A DNA stretch of 5,348 bases from Candidatus Tenebribacter mawsonii (GCA_030765665.1 JAVCCD010000135.1:1-5348), one strand, 5' to 3'; positions 1 through 5,348 are shown, numbered from the stretch's first letter. The notes: generated by a model from the letters alone, not told the origin. Numbers and translations: made by a program.

Positions 1-50
1 AACACCTTTTTTAATAAAGACTCCTTAAATTCAGCATTATATCTGCCCAT
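1..50 (-). CDS. Transposase OrfA, N-terminal 16 codons only (runs off window)
   Basis: The minus-strand frame starts at ATG 50-48 and reads MGRYNAEFKESLLKKV before the window edge. The pattern (R/Y)-x-x-EFK followed by a basic helix is the usual opening of IS3/IS911-type OrfA proteins, which carry an N-terminal helix-turn-helix that binds the element's ends. An AGGAGG box at 62-57 lies 6 nt before this ATG. The in-frame ATG at 56-54 abuts that box and is a poor start. The position just inside a putative IS terminus supports the call. Only 16 residues are visible, so the family is tentative: other short HTH transposase subunits begin similarly. Confidence 0.55.
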   Translation of the reverse strand, partial: MGRYNAEFKESLLKKV

Positions 51-101
51 TTTCATCCTCCTTTTTATGCCTTTTAAGGGGACAACTATTCTGACACATA
101 G
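1..101 (-). mobile_element. End of an insertion sequence (IS3-like) inserted in hsdM
   Basis: Read on the minus strand, this stretch starts near 98 with TGTGTCAGAATAGTTGTCCCC (approximately 98-78), a plausible terminal inverted repeat beginning with TG. A ribosome site and the start of a transposase frame reading out of the window follow. On the plus strand, the hsdM reading frame becomes recognisable directly after it (PYLL at codons 105-116), so the element ends between about 96 and 104. Its edge supplies an in-frame TAG (99-101) ahead of the hsdM remnant. The far end, second inverted repeat and target duplication lie outside the window, so family assignment and exact boundary are inference. 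Confidence 0.6.
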
Positions 102-113
102 GGTCCATATCTT

Positions 114-842
114 TTGGGAAATACAAATCTTATTCTACACGACATCAATGTTCCCAATATCAAATTTGGTGATTCACTTGCAAAACCTCTGACAGAATAT
201 TCTCAAAAAGATAGAGTTGATCTTATTCTTGCAAACCCACCTTTTGGTGGAGTCGTTTCTAATAATAATGAAAACAATTTTCCAAAAACTTATCGCACAA
301 AAGAATCAGCTGACCTTTTTCTAATATTGATGATTCATCTTCTCAAAAATAATGGAAGAGCTGCAATTGTTTTGCCTGACGGTTCGCTTACCGGAGATGG
401 AGTAAAAGAAAGAATAAGAAAGAAATTATTGGATGATTGTAATTTACACACAATAATCAGACTTCCAAATTCTGTTTTTCAACCTTACGCTTCTGTTGCT
501 ACAAATTTACTCTTTTTTACAAAAGGTGAGAAAACTAAAGAAATCTGGTATTATGAACATAAACTTCCAGAAGGCTATAAAGCTTATTCTAAAACAAAAC
601 CAATCCAATTTTCAGAATTTGATACTTTGAAAAAATGGTGGAAAAATCGGAATGAAAACGAGCAAGCTTGGAAAGTTGATATTGAAACCATTAAAAAAAC
701 TGGCTATAATCTTGATATAAAAAATCCACATCAACCTGAACCAGAAAAACAATATTCAAGCTCGGAACTTCTGCAAATGCTTCATACTTCATTTACAAAA
801 AGTGATGATTTGTTGAAACAGCTCAAAAAGGAGCTTGATTGA
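114..842 (+). CDS. hsdM: Type I restriction-modification DNA methyltransferase subunit HsdM, 5'-truncated by IS (probable pseudogene)
   Basis: HsdM is the N6-adenine methyltransferase subunit of type I restriction systems. It transfers methyl from S-adenosylmethionine within the HsdM2-HsdS complex. Seen here: the catalytic NPPF motif (residues 41-44, preceded by DLILA), the HsdM-typical block ENNFP...RTKESADLFL (residues 53-70), LPDGSL (87-92), NLHTIIRLPNSVF (110-122), TNLLFFTKG (130-138), WYYEH (145-149) and YNLDIKNPH near 198-206, with a charged helical tail. The frame is homologous back to about codon 105 (PYLL), so the TTG at 114 is probably an internal Leu codon and not a native start. 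Only a weak AGGG (100-103) precedes it, and TAG at 99-101 closes the frame. Full HsdM proteins are usually about 500 aa; the half with the FxGxG-type SAM-binding motif is missing here. It is therefore probably inactive unless the rest lies beyond the IS and the element excises precisely. Confidence 0.88.
   Translation: MGNTNLILHDINVPNIKFGDSLAKPLTEYSQKDRVDLILANPPFGGVVSNNNENNFPKTYRTKESADLFLILMIHLLKNNGRAAIVLPDGSLTGDGVKERIRKKLLDDCNLHTIIRLPNSVFQPYASVATNLLFFTKGEKTKEIWYYEHKLPEGYKAYSKTKPIQFSEFDTLKKWWKNRNENEQAWKVDIETIKKTGYNLDIKNPHQPEPEKQYSSSELLQMLHTSFTKSDDLLKQLKKELD
828..833 (+). promoter_or_regulatory. Ribosome binding site deciding the DUF1016 gene start
   Basis: AAAGGAG-like sequence (AAGGAG core) inside the last hsdM codons, 8 nt before ATG 842. 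The spacing fits ATG 842 better than the in-frame TTG at 839. With the TGATG stop/start overlap, it implies coupled translation of the two genes. Confidence 0.7.
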
Positions 843-1441
843 TGGAAATTAAAAACAATAATTTCATATCTGATATTAAAGAAATATTATTTTCTGCCAG
901 AAAAATGGCATATTCTGCTGTTAATTCTGCAATGGTTAATGCTTATTGGCTGATAGGAAAAAGAATTATTGAAGAAGAACAAAATGGTAAAGAACGGGCG
1001 AAATACGGGAAAAAAATTTTAAAAAAACTATCTAAAGAATTAAACAGTGAATTTGGAAAAGGATTTGATGAACGAGAATTACGCAGAATCAGACAATTTT
1101 ATCTCACTTTTCCAAAACGGGACACACTGCGTCCCGAATTGAGTTGGAGTCATTATCGTTTATTAATTAGAGTTTCAAATAAAAAAGCACGAATGTATTA
1201 TTTGAATGAAACAGCAGAACAACATTGGAGTTACAGAACTTTAGAAAGAAATTACACAACTCATTATTACGAAAGATTATTAAGTTCAACTGATAAAAAG
1301 CCGGTGATAACAGAGATGAAAGAAAAAACATCATCTTTAGAAAATAATAATCTCGAATTTATTAAAAATCCTTATGTTCTTGAATTTCTGCAAATTCCCC
1401 GGAACACTAATTATACAGAATCAATATTTTCTACTTTGTAA
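842..1441 (+). CDS. DUF1016/YhcG-family protein, N-terminal domain only, C-terminal nuclease domain truncated
   Basis: The 199-residue product matches the DUF1016 N-terminal domain. It has a helical start with AYWLIGKRIIEEEQ (34-47), YGKKILKKLSKELN..FGKGF (55-75), the arginine-rich ELRRIRQFY (79-87), and the signature RPELSWSHYRLLIRV (97-111) followed by ARMYYLNE and HWSYRTLERN. It then enters the short strand NPYVLEFLQIP..TNYTES (176-193) that normally opens the PDDEXK nuclease domain and stops six residues later. Full members are about 340 aa, so roughly 140 aa with all nuclease residues are absent. The last residues (about IFSTL) are read from DNA antisense to the neighbouring tetR gene. 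It starts by TGATG overlap with hsdM, a pairing seen in type I restriction and defence loci, where DUF1016 proteins often lie beside hsdM/hsdS. The exact role of DUF1016 proteins is unsettled. The domain call is secure; activity of the remnant is doubtful. Confidence 0.85.
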   Translation: MEIKNNNFISDIKEILFSARKMAYSAVNSAMVNAYWLIGKRIIEEEQNGKERAKYGKKILKKLSKELNSEFGKGFDERELRRIRQFYLTFPKRDTLRPELSWSHYRLLIRVSNKKARMYYLNETAEQHWSYRTLERNYTTHYYERLLSSTDKKPVITEMKEKTSSLENNNLEFIKNPYVLEFLQIPRNTNYTESIFSTL

Positions 1442-1731
1442 TTGCCAGATTCTTTATACATTATATTCAACTTCTCAATCGCATTTAAGTTTGTGCTGTT
1501 TATTGCAGATTCAATTTTACTGATAATACTCTGCATTAATCTGTCAGACAAACAGTCCAGCATTTCCTCTTTTGATTTGAAATAATGATAGAAGGCACCT
1601 TTTGAAATTCCCAATGCTTCAATAACCATGTTTACAGATGTTTTTGTATAGCCATATTTGTAGAAAAGTTCTTGAGCTTTTTGCAAAATCTCACTTCGTC
1701 TTTCTGCTGCTTTTTTTACAATTCGCGCCAT
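1411..1731 (-). CDS. TetR-family transcriptional regulator, C-terminally truncated
   Basis: The 106-residue product begins MARIVKKAAERRSEILQKA. It has the TetR N-terminal domain: helix 1 with AQELFYKYGYTKTSV (19-33), then the helix-turn-helix VIEALGISKGAFYHYFKSKEEML (36-58), the most conserved part of the family. Helix 4 and the beginning of the ligand-binding domain follow (to about IEKLNIMYKESGNYKVEN), then only IDSV before the stop. TetR repressors are usually 180-210 aa, so most of the ligand and dimerisation domain is lost at the junction with the DUF1016 gene. The start at ATG 1731 has a weak AAAGGA about 10 nt upstream and a likely operator further up. The ligand is unknown; relatives of this type often control efflux genes, but none is in the window. 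If expressed, it might still bind DNA weakly without induction (inference). Confidence 0.88.
   Translation of the reverse strand: MARIVKKAAERRSEILQKAQELFYKYGYTKTSVNMVIEALGISKGAFYHYFKSKEEMLDCLSDRLMQSIISKIESAINSTNLNAIEKLNIMYKESGNYKVENIDSV
1421..1430. other. Recombination or deletion junction joining two truncated convergent genes
   Basis: Reading rightward, DUF1016 homology continues through TNYTES (to about 1423) and then ceases. Reading leftward, TetR homology continues through YKVEN (to about 1426-1428) and then ceases. Both frames run a few codons into the other's antisense DNA before a chance stop (TAA at 1439-1441 plus, 1413-1411 minus). Two genes ending abruptly mid-domain at one point implies a deletion or illegitimate recombination, or a chimeric assembly join. 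Confidence 0.7.
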
Positions 1732-1757
1732 ATCATTACAATCCTTTATTACTCACT

Positions 1758-1772
1758 GACCGACCGTCGGTC
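1758..1772. promoter_or_regulatory. Putative TetR operator (perfect inverted repeat)
   Basis: GACCGAC, one base, GTCGGTC: perfect 7-bp arms with a 1-nt spacer, GC-rich within very AT-rich surroundings. It lies 26 bp before the tetR start codon and just downstream of its putative -10 box. GACCGAC/GTCGGTC palindromes are typical binding sites of TetR-family repressors, so autoregulation is likely. Confidence 0.75.
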
Positions 1773-1774
1773 TA

Positions 1775-1802
1775 TTTATATTTCACAAGTAATAATTGTA
1801 AA
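1775..1802 (-). promoter_or_regulatory. Putative tetR promoter
   Basis: On the minus strand, TTTACA (1802-1797), a 16-bp gap and TATAAA (1780-1775) make a sigma-70-like promoter. Transcription would start near 1768, inside the operator palindrome, which is a standard layout for repression by steric block. The region is AT-rich, so chance matches are possible. Confidence 0.45.
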
Positions 1803-1821
1803 GTTTTTTTAAAATTTTTAT

Positions 1822-1906
1822 CAATTTTCAAGAGGTATTATCAGTTTTCACCGAGTTTGGCATTTTGTTGCAAGAGGTTTGCCATTTTTGGGTTGCAGCG
1901 GTTTGT
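1822..1906. repeat. Degenerate tandem repeats of about 20-24 bp in the intergenic region
   Basis: Four imperfect units follow one another: 1822-1841, 1842-1860, 1861-1882 and 1883-1906. Each opens with CA(A/G/T)TTT and ends with a purine-rich AAGAGG/ACCGAG/CAGCGG block followed by TTTG or TATT. A fifth partial unit begins CATATATGACAAAC at 1907. Units 3 and 4 are most alike (CATTTTGTTGCAAGAGGTTTGC against a version with a 2-nt insertion). They run directly into the 22-bp palindrome. Function is unknown; this could be an array of regulator sites or a dispersed intergenic repeat. Confidence 0.5.
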
Positions 1907-1921
1907 CATATATGACAAACC
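1900..1921. promoter_or_regulatory. Perfect 22-bp palindrome, candidate operator of the downstream operon
   Basis: GGTTTGTCATA followed by its exact reverse complement, with no spacer. It lies 22 bp upstream of the -35 box of the rightward promoter. Its right half-site TGACAAAC (1913-1920) recurs at 1945-1952 over that -35 box, 32 bp (about three helical turns) away. This fits a site for a dimeric winged-helix protein such as the one encoded at 2000. It could instead be a cruciform or repeat-element end. Confidence 0.5.
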
Positions 1922-1943
1922 CATGGAAAAATTATAAAAATAA

Positions 1944-1971
1944 TTGACAAACAAGAAAAGTCCAATATAAT
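1944..1971 (+). promoter_or_regulatory. Strong sigma-70-type promoter for the regulator/surface-protein operon
   Basis: TTGACA (1944-1949), a 16-bp spacer and TATAAT (1966-1971), both exact consensus hexamers. This predicts a start near 1978 and a leader of only about 20 nt before the ribosome site of the gene at 2000. A half-site of the upstream palindrome overlaps the -35 box, which suggests repression. Confidence 0.75.
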
Positions 1972-1985
1972 TTGACTAAATTAAT

Positions 1986-1992
1986 AAGGAGG
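1986..1992 (+). promoter_or_regulatory. Ribosome binding site of the HTH-M29 gene
   Basis: Full AAGGAGG, 7 nt before ATG 2000; this fixes the start codon. Confidence 0.85.
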
Positions 1993-1999
1993 AATAGGA

Positions 2000-3364
2000 A
2001 TGATTGAAAATGTATTTGTTGTAAGCAAGCTATCACAAGTGAAAGCAATCAACTCTGAACTGAAAATCAAGATAATTAAAGAACTTATTATAAATCCAGC
2101 AACTGGACAACAATTGTCCAAAATATTTGGACTAAGTAAACAAAAAATGCACTATAATTTGAAAGCTCTTTTGAATGTTAACCTAATAGAGATCATAAAT
2201 ATTGGAAATAATAAGGATGTATATTATAGAGCAAAAGCGAAAAATTATATTTTAGATTTTTCTCTTAAGGATAATAATAATGAAGAGAAAGGTGAAAATA
2301 ATCGAACTCTGATAAACCATATATTGGAATCACACAATATTGATCTGACCAAGATAGCTGCAAATCTTTTAGAAAATTCCCTGAAAATGCAAGCCAAAGA
2401 AAAACTCTTAATAGTGAGCGGTGAATACAATATGCCACTTGTTAAGAAAATTCTAATAGAGGCTTCTAAAAGACAGATTGAAGTGACTTTGATGTATAGG
2501 GATAAAGAATTATTGGAAGCTAAGCATGATCAGTTTTCTCTGGCGACTTATAGTTGGGATTTTGAGAAATTCAACAGAGCTCTAAAAAATACTGATGTTT
2601 ATCTTTATCTTAATGGTGAATCAAGATTTATTAATTTAGATAATCCCGTAAAGAAAAAAATCCAGCAGAGAGCTTTTGAAAAAAGTAGGGATATTATTAA
2701 AAAAAATAACATTCGTATCGCTATGATGGAAGGATTAATGCATGATGATCTTACAGAAGAGAATATTCTTAATGAGATAAGTTTTTGGAAATCACTTGAT
2801 GTTGATTACAAAAAACTTGCAGAAGTAACTGAACAAGAATCATTGAAATATTTCAGTAAGAAAACTGTGAGAATATATAATAATGAGGGAACCGATTTTA
2901 ATTGTAAGATACAAAAAATACAATGTGATTATGGCTCTTTCACGGATCTACACAAACAAAGTCCACTAATATCTATTCCAGGTGGAGAAATCATATTTAT
3001 TCCAGAAGAAAAAAGTTTCAATGGTGTTATTAAAGCAAAAACAGGGTATCTTTATGGTAAAAGTATTATAAATCCCATGATTAAAATAATTAATAATGAG
3101 ATCGTGGATTATCAGGCGGAAGTAAACGAAGAGCTGATAACAAAAGCGATTTCCGAGGGTGGTCCCGATGCACGAACGATCTCAACGATTAATATTGGAA
3201 CAAACTACAATATGAACAAAGTAAATATCGATCCTCTTTATAAAAGTAAATCCAAAGGAATTATCAGTATTAAATGGGGAGAAAATGTTTCGATTGGTGG
3301 TTCGATAAAAGGTAGTATTGAATGGCAGATCCAATTGGAAAATCCCAAAATTAAAATAAAATAG
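2000..3364 (+). CDS. ArsR-like winged-helix regulator fused to a degenerate M29 aminopeptidase-like domain
   Basis: The 454-residue cytoplasmic protein has no signal peptide. Residues about 8-80 form an ArsR-type winged helix: ELKIKIIKELI, then TGQQLSKIFGLSKQKMHYNLKALLNVNLIE (recognition helix around 45-58) and a wing ending in VYYRAKAKNY. An acidic, Asn-rich linker (about 90-101) follows. Residues about 114-454 resemble the M29 (aminopeptidase T) fold: LLENSLKMQAKEKLLIV (123-139), VRIYNNEGTDF (290-300), IPGGEIIFIPEE...NGVI (326-344), INIGTN (397-402) and GIISIKWGEN..IGG (420-434). In active M29 enzymes two Glu, two His and one Asp hold metals. By eye, only E330 of PGGE survives; the Glu of ELGIG is T396, the His of GTVHIALG is S423, and HxD is E441-W-Q443. 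It is therefore probably a ligand-sensing pseudo-enzyme controlling transcription, possibly its own through the upstream palindrome. The next gene starts 10 nt later. HTH call strong, M29 likely, loss of catalysis inferred. Confidence 0.8.
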   Translation: MIENVFVVSKLSQVKAINSELKIKIIKELIINPATGQQLSKIFGLSKQKMHYNLKALLNVNLIEIINIGNNKDVYYRAKAKNYILDFSLKDNNNEEKGENNRTLINHILESHNIDLTKIAANLLENSLKMQAKEKLLIVSGEYNMPLVKKILIEASKRQIEVTLMYRDKELLEAKHDQFSLATYSWDFEKFNRALKNTDVYLYLNGESRFINLDNPVKKKIQQRAFEKSRDIIKKNNIRIAMMEGLMHDDLTEENILNEISFWKSLDVDYKKLAEVTEQESLKYFSKKTVRIYNNEGTDFNCKIQKIQCDYGSFTDLHKQSPLISIPGGEIIFIPEEKSFNGVIKAKTGYLYGKSIINPMIKIINNEIVDYQAEVNEELITKAISEGGPDARTISTINIGTNYNMNKVNIDPLYKSKSKGIISIKWGENVSIGGSIKGSIEWQIQLENPKIKIK

Positions 3365-3367
3365 GAG
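3363..3367 (+). promoter_or_regulatory. Ribosome binding site of the secreted-protein gene
   Basis: AGGAG overlapping the upstream stop codon, 7 nt before ATG 3375. It supports this start and co-transcription with the preceding gene, since there is no room for a separate promoter or terminator. Confidence 0.75.
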
Positions 3368-3374
3368 AATAAGA

Positions 3375-5348
3375 ATGAAGAGAAAAGAAGTAGTCTTAAT
3401 GATAGCAATAATAATGCTGTCAATAACGACAGTTTGGGGACAATGGAACATTGATGAAGGATTTGAAGGTGGAGTCATCCCGGCAGATTGGACCATTTAT
3501 GATGCTAATGGAGATGGAGAAGAATGGATTGCTTACCAAAATACTGGTTACGCTCATAGCGGAGATTGGGTAGCAGCAGCAGCGGATAATACTTACTCCA
3601 ATGATGATCATGAGTGGCTCATTACACCACAAGTTACTATTCAATCTGGAGATTCATTCATATTCTTTGCCAGAACTTGGTATAGTACAGAAGATTTTAA
3701 TGTTAAACTTTCCACATCGGGAAATGCAATTAGTGATTTTGATGTAACTCTGGAAAGTATTGTAGATATCGGAGCTGATTATATAGAATATTCCTACGAT
3801 CTGTCTTCATATTCAGGAAGTAATATTTATCTGGCAATTGAGTGGATACAAGATACTTATTGCCTACTGATTGACGATGTGAAAGTGGGGCAGGCTGAAC
3901 CGAACGATGTGGGCATGGTTTCGATCGAAATCCCCTCTGCTCATGAATTCCTGAATTCAGAAATATTCCCATCCGGAACGATCCAGAATTATGGAACTTC
4001 CGATATTACCGAAGATTTTGATATAACCTGCGAAATTGTAGATGAATCCTTGGTTGTTGTATATAATTCTACGTTCGTATTTTCAGGTACAATCGCTCCC
4101 GGCACCACAGAAGTTATTACTTTCACAGATTCTTGGTTAACCGATGAACTAGGTTTGAACACTGTTACAATGACAACACTACTTACTGGAGATGCAAATC
4201 CAAATAACGACTTTTTAGTAGAAGAAACAGAGATTGTTCAGCATTACGGATCCGGAGGACCGGATGCTTTTGGTTATCAATGGATAGACAGTACGGAAGA
4301 AGGTGGACCTGTTTATGATTGGATAGAAATCAGTGAAACCGGACAATCTGCAATAATGTATGGAGTTAATCAGTTTTATGGGGATGATAATTTTTCCGAA
4401 CCTATTGAGTTTGGCTTCGATTTTCCCTTTTATGGAATTCCACGATCATATTTTCATGTGGACACAAACGGTGAATTTCTATTAGCCGAGAGTACTTGGT
4501 ACAATTATTATCCTTCAACAGGATGGGGAACAGATGGGAATATTTTTAATTATTCGTTCCCGATTCCCGGTTACGTTGCAATGCCGGCTTTGGTGGCTGT
4601 TTATTGGGATGATTTGCATGTGGATGAAGGAATTGGAGATATTTATTTCCAAACTTTTGGAACTGCTCCTAATCGTTACTGTGTAGTGCAATGGTATAAC
4701 GTAAGGTTTCATGCCGGAACAGGTGGAGATCCCACTCTCAGCTTTGAAGTTATATTCCATGAGAATGGAGATATTATCTTCCAATATCAAAATGTAGCCA
4801 ATGGACAGGTTAGCACAATTCCACATGATTACGGACAGAGTTCAACAGTTGCAATTCAAAATGATACCGGTGATATTGGTCTTTGCTACTTAAGAGAAAT
4901 AGTGGAAAATAATCAATATATTGGTATCGAACCTTATGGTAACATGCTTCAGAATGAACTTGCTATCAAATTCTATACTGGAGATGATAATCAACCACCG
5001 GCTTTTGTATATGAAGAAATTGGAAATACATTTGATAACACACCGGAAATTTCTCTTACAATATCAGATATGCATCCCATATTATCCGACACACTTTACT
5101 ATGATATTGGAAATGGCTGGGAAGGAATTTCACGCACTAATTTTGAAGAACCCAATATCTATTATTATCAGTTTCCGGAAATTTCCAATAGTACAACAGT
5201 AAATTATTATTTTGCTGCCACCGATGATTCTCCTGCTCAAAACAGAGGAACTTCACCGGCAAATGCTCCTCAGGAATTTTTCACTTTCAAAATGCTTCCT
5301 ACTGATGGGGTTGATGTTCTTCTTGCCTACACTAGTGGTCAGGATTAT
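3375..5348 (+). CDS. Large secreted multidomain surface protein with cleaved-adhesin/choice-of-anchor J-like domain (3' end beyond window)
   Basis: The frame is open for 658 codons to the window edge. Residues 1-22 are a signal peptide: MKRKE, a hydrophobic core VVLMIAIIMLSITTV and a likely cut after WG before QW, so the protein is exported. Residues about 25-172 match the cleaved-adhesin/choice-of-anchor J beta-sandwich: FEGGVIPADWTIYDANGDG (30-48), HSGDWVA, EWLITPQVTI (80-89), FFARTW, VKLSTSG and LLIDDVKVG (164-172). Residues about 175-285 look like a CARDB/Ig-type strand domain (SGTIQNYGTSDITEDFDI, IAPGTTEVITF, DANPNND). From 292 a block opens with GSGGPDAFGYQWIDS and continues IEFGFDFPFYG...FHVDTNGEFL (344-369), similar to nidogen-like domains of secreted FCB proteins. 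Residues about 540-638 form another Ig-like domain. Such proteins act in adhesion or extracellular degradation; no catalytic motif is visible in this part. The missing C-terminus may carry a protease or a sorting domain. It is the second gene of the operon behind the HTH-M29 gene. Domain types beyond the first are tentative. Confidence 0.85.
   Translation, partial: MKRKEVVLMIAIIMLSITTVWGQWNIDEGFEGGVIPADWTIYDANGDGEEWIAYQNTGYAHSGDWVAAAADNTYSNDDHEWLITPQVTIQSGDSFIFFARTWYSTEDFNVKLSTSGNAISDFDVTLESIVDIGADYIEYSYDLSSYSGSNIYLAIEWIQDTYCLLIDDVKVGQAEPNDVGMVSIEIPSAHEFLNSEIFPSGTIQNYGTSDITEDFDITCEIVDESLVVVYNSTFVFSGTIAPGTTEVITFTDSWLTDELGLNTVTMTTLLTGDANPNNDFLVEETEIVQHYGSGGPDAFGYQWIDSTEEGGPVYDWIEISETGQSAIMYGVNQFYGDDNFSEPIEFGFDFPFYGIPRSYFHVDTNGEFLLAESTWYNYYPSTGWGTDGNIFNYSFPIPGYVAMPALVAVYWDDLHVDEGIGDIYFQTFGTAPNRYCVVQWYNVRFHAGTGGDPTLSFEVIFHENGDIIFQYQNVANGQVSTIPHDYGQSSTVAIQNDTGDIGLCYLREIVENNQYIGIEPYGNMLQNELAIKFYTGDDNQPPAFVYEEIGNTFDNTPEISLTISDMHPILSDTLYYDIGNGWEGISRTNFEEPNIYYYQFPEISNSTTVNYYFAATDDSPAQNRGTSPANAPQEFFTFKMLPTDGVDVLLAYTSGQDY

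Noticed and set aside
839..841. TTG as start of the DUF1016 gene
   Set aside because: ATG at 842 is one codon later, has better spacing to AAGGAG and gives the standard TGATG overlap.
1118..1136. CGGGAC-7 nt-GTCCCG hairpin that could look like a terminator
   Set aside because: It lies inside the conserved DUF1016 signature (RDTLRPELSW) and has no T-run after it; codons for conserved residues explain it.
1822..1921. CRISPR-like array
   Set aside because: The repeats are imperfect, adjacent and without uniform unique spacers, and no cas genes are present.
1841..1924. 27-codon minus-strand small gene
   Set aside because: No Shine-Dalgarno sequence or promoter, and it coincides with repeats and a palindrome; kept only as a finding to check.
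1638..1937. 99-codon plus-strand open frame over the tetR start and intergenic region
   Set aside because: It is antisense to the conserved TetR HTH, has no ribosome site and covers the operator, promoter and repeats; the product resembles nothing I recognise.
3182..3972. Several minus-strand open frames of 61-104 codons
   Set aside because: They are antisense to the HTH-M29 and secreted-protein genes, whose frames show clear domains and ribosome sites; AT-rich DNA produces such shadows.
4921..5202. 93-codon plus-strand frame starting MVSNLMVT
   Set aside because: Out of frame within the secreted-protein gene, which continues unbroken to the window end with Ig-like sequence.

Overview
The window is AT-rich bacterial DNA, roughly one third GC by eye. 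Strong AAGGAGG-type ribosome sites and a near-consensus sigma-70 promoter (TTGACA, 16 bp, TATAAT) sit beside a large secreted protein of the choice-of-anchor/cleaved-adhesin type. That mix is typical of FCB-group relatives such as Cloacimonadota. Typical Bacteroidota fit less well, because they usually lack strong Shine-Dalgarno sites and use different promoter boxes. The lineage is inference only.

Left part (1-~1425): the remains of a defence locus. An insertion-sequence end, carrying the first 16 codons of an IS3-like OrfA transposase on the minus strand, is inserted in a type I restriction methyltransferase gene (hsdM). The methyltransferase reading frame resumes at about 102-105 and keeps its NPPF catalytic motif, but the SAM-binding half is absent from the window. 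A DUF1016/YhcG-family gene overlaps its stop codon (TGATG), has a complete N-terminal domain, and loses its C-terminal PDDEXK nuclease domain at about 1421-1430. No hsdS or hsdR is present in the window.

Middle (~1411-1999): a minus-strand TetR-family regulator converges on the DUF1016 gene and is cut at the same point, leaving the DNA-binding domain plus a stub (106 aa). A perfect 7-1-7 inverted repeat in front of it is a likely operator. The following intergenic region holds degenerate ~20-24 bp tandem repeats, a perfect 22-bp palindrome and a strong rightward promoter.

Right part (2000-5348): an apparent two-gene operon with a 10-nt gap. The first gene encodes an ArsR-like winged helix fused to a domain resembling M29 aminopeptidases (aminopeptidase T) that has lost most of its metal ligands, so it is probably a sensor rather than an enzyme. 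The second encodes a large signal-peptide-bearing surface or secreted protein that runs off the window. The palindrome and a repeated TGACAAAC half-site overlapping the -35 box suggest that the fusion protein regulates its own operon, including the surface protein. This unit is the most novel-looking part of the window.
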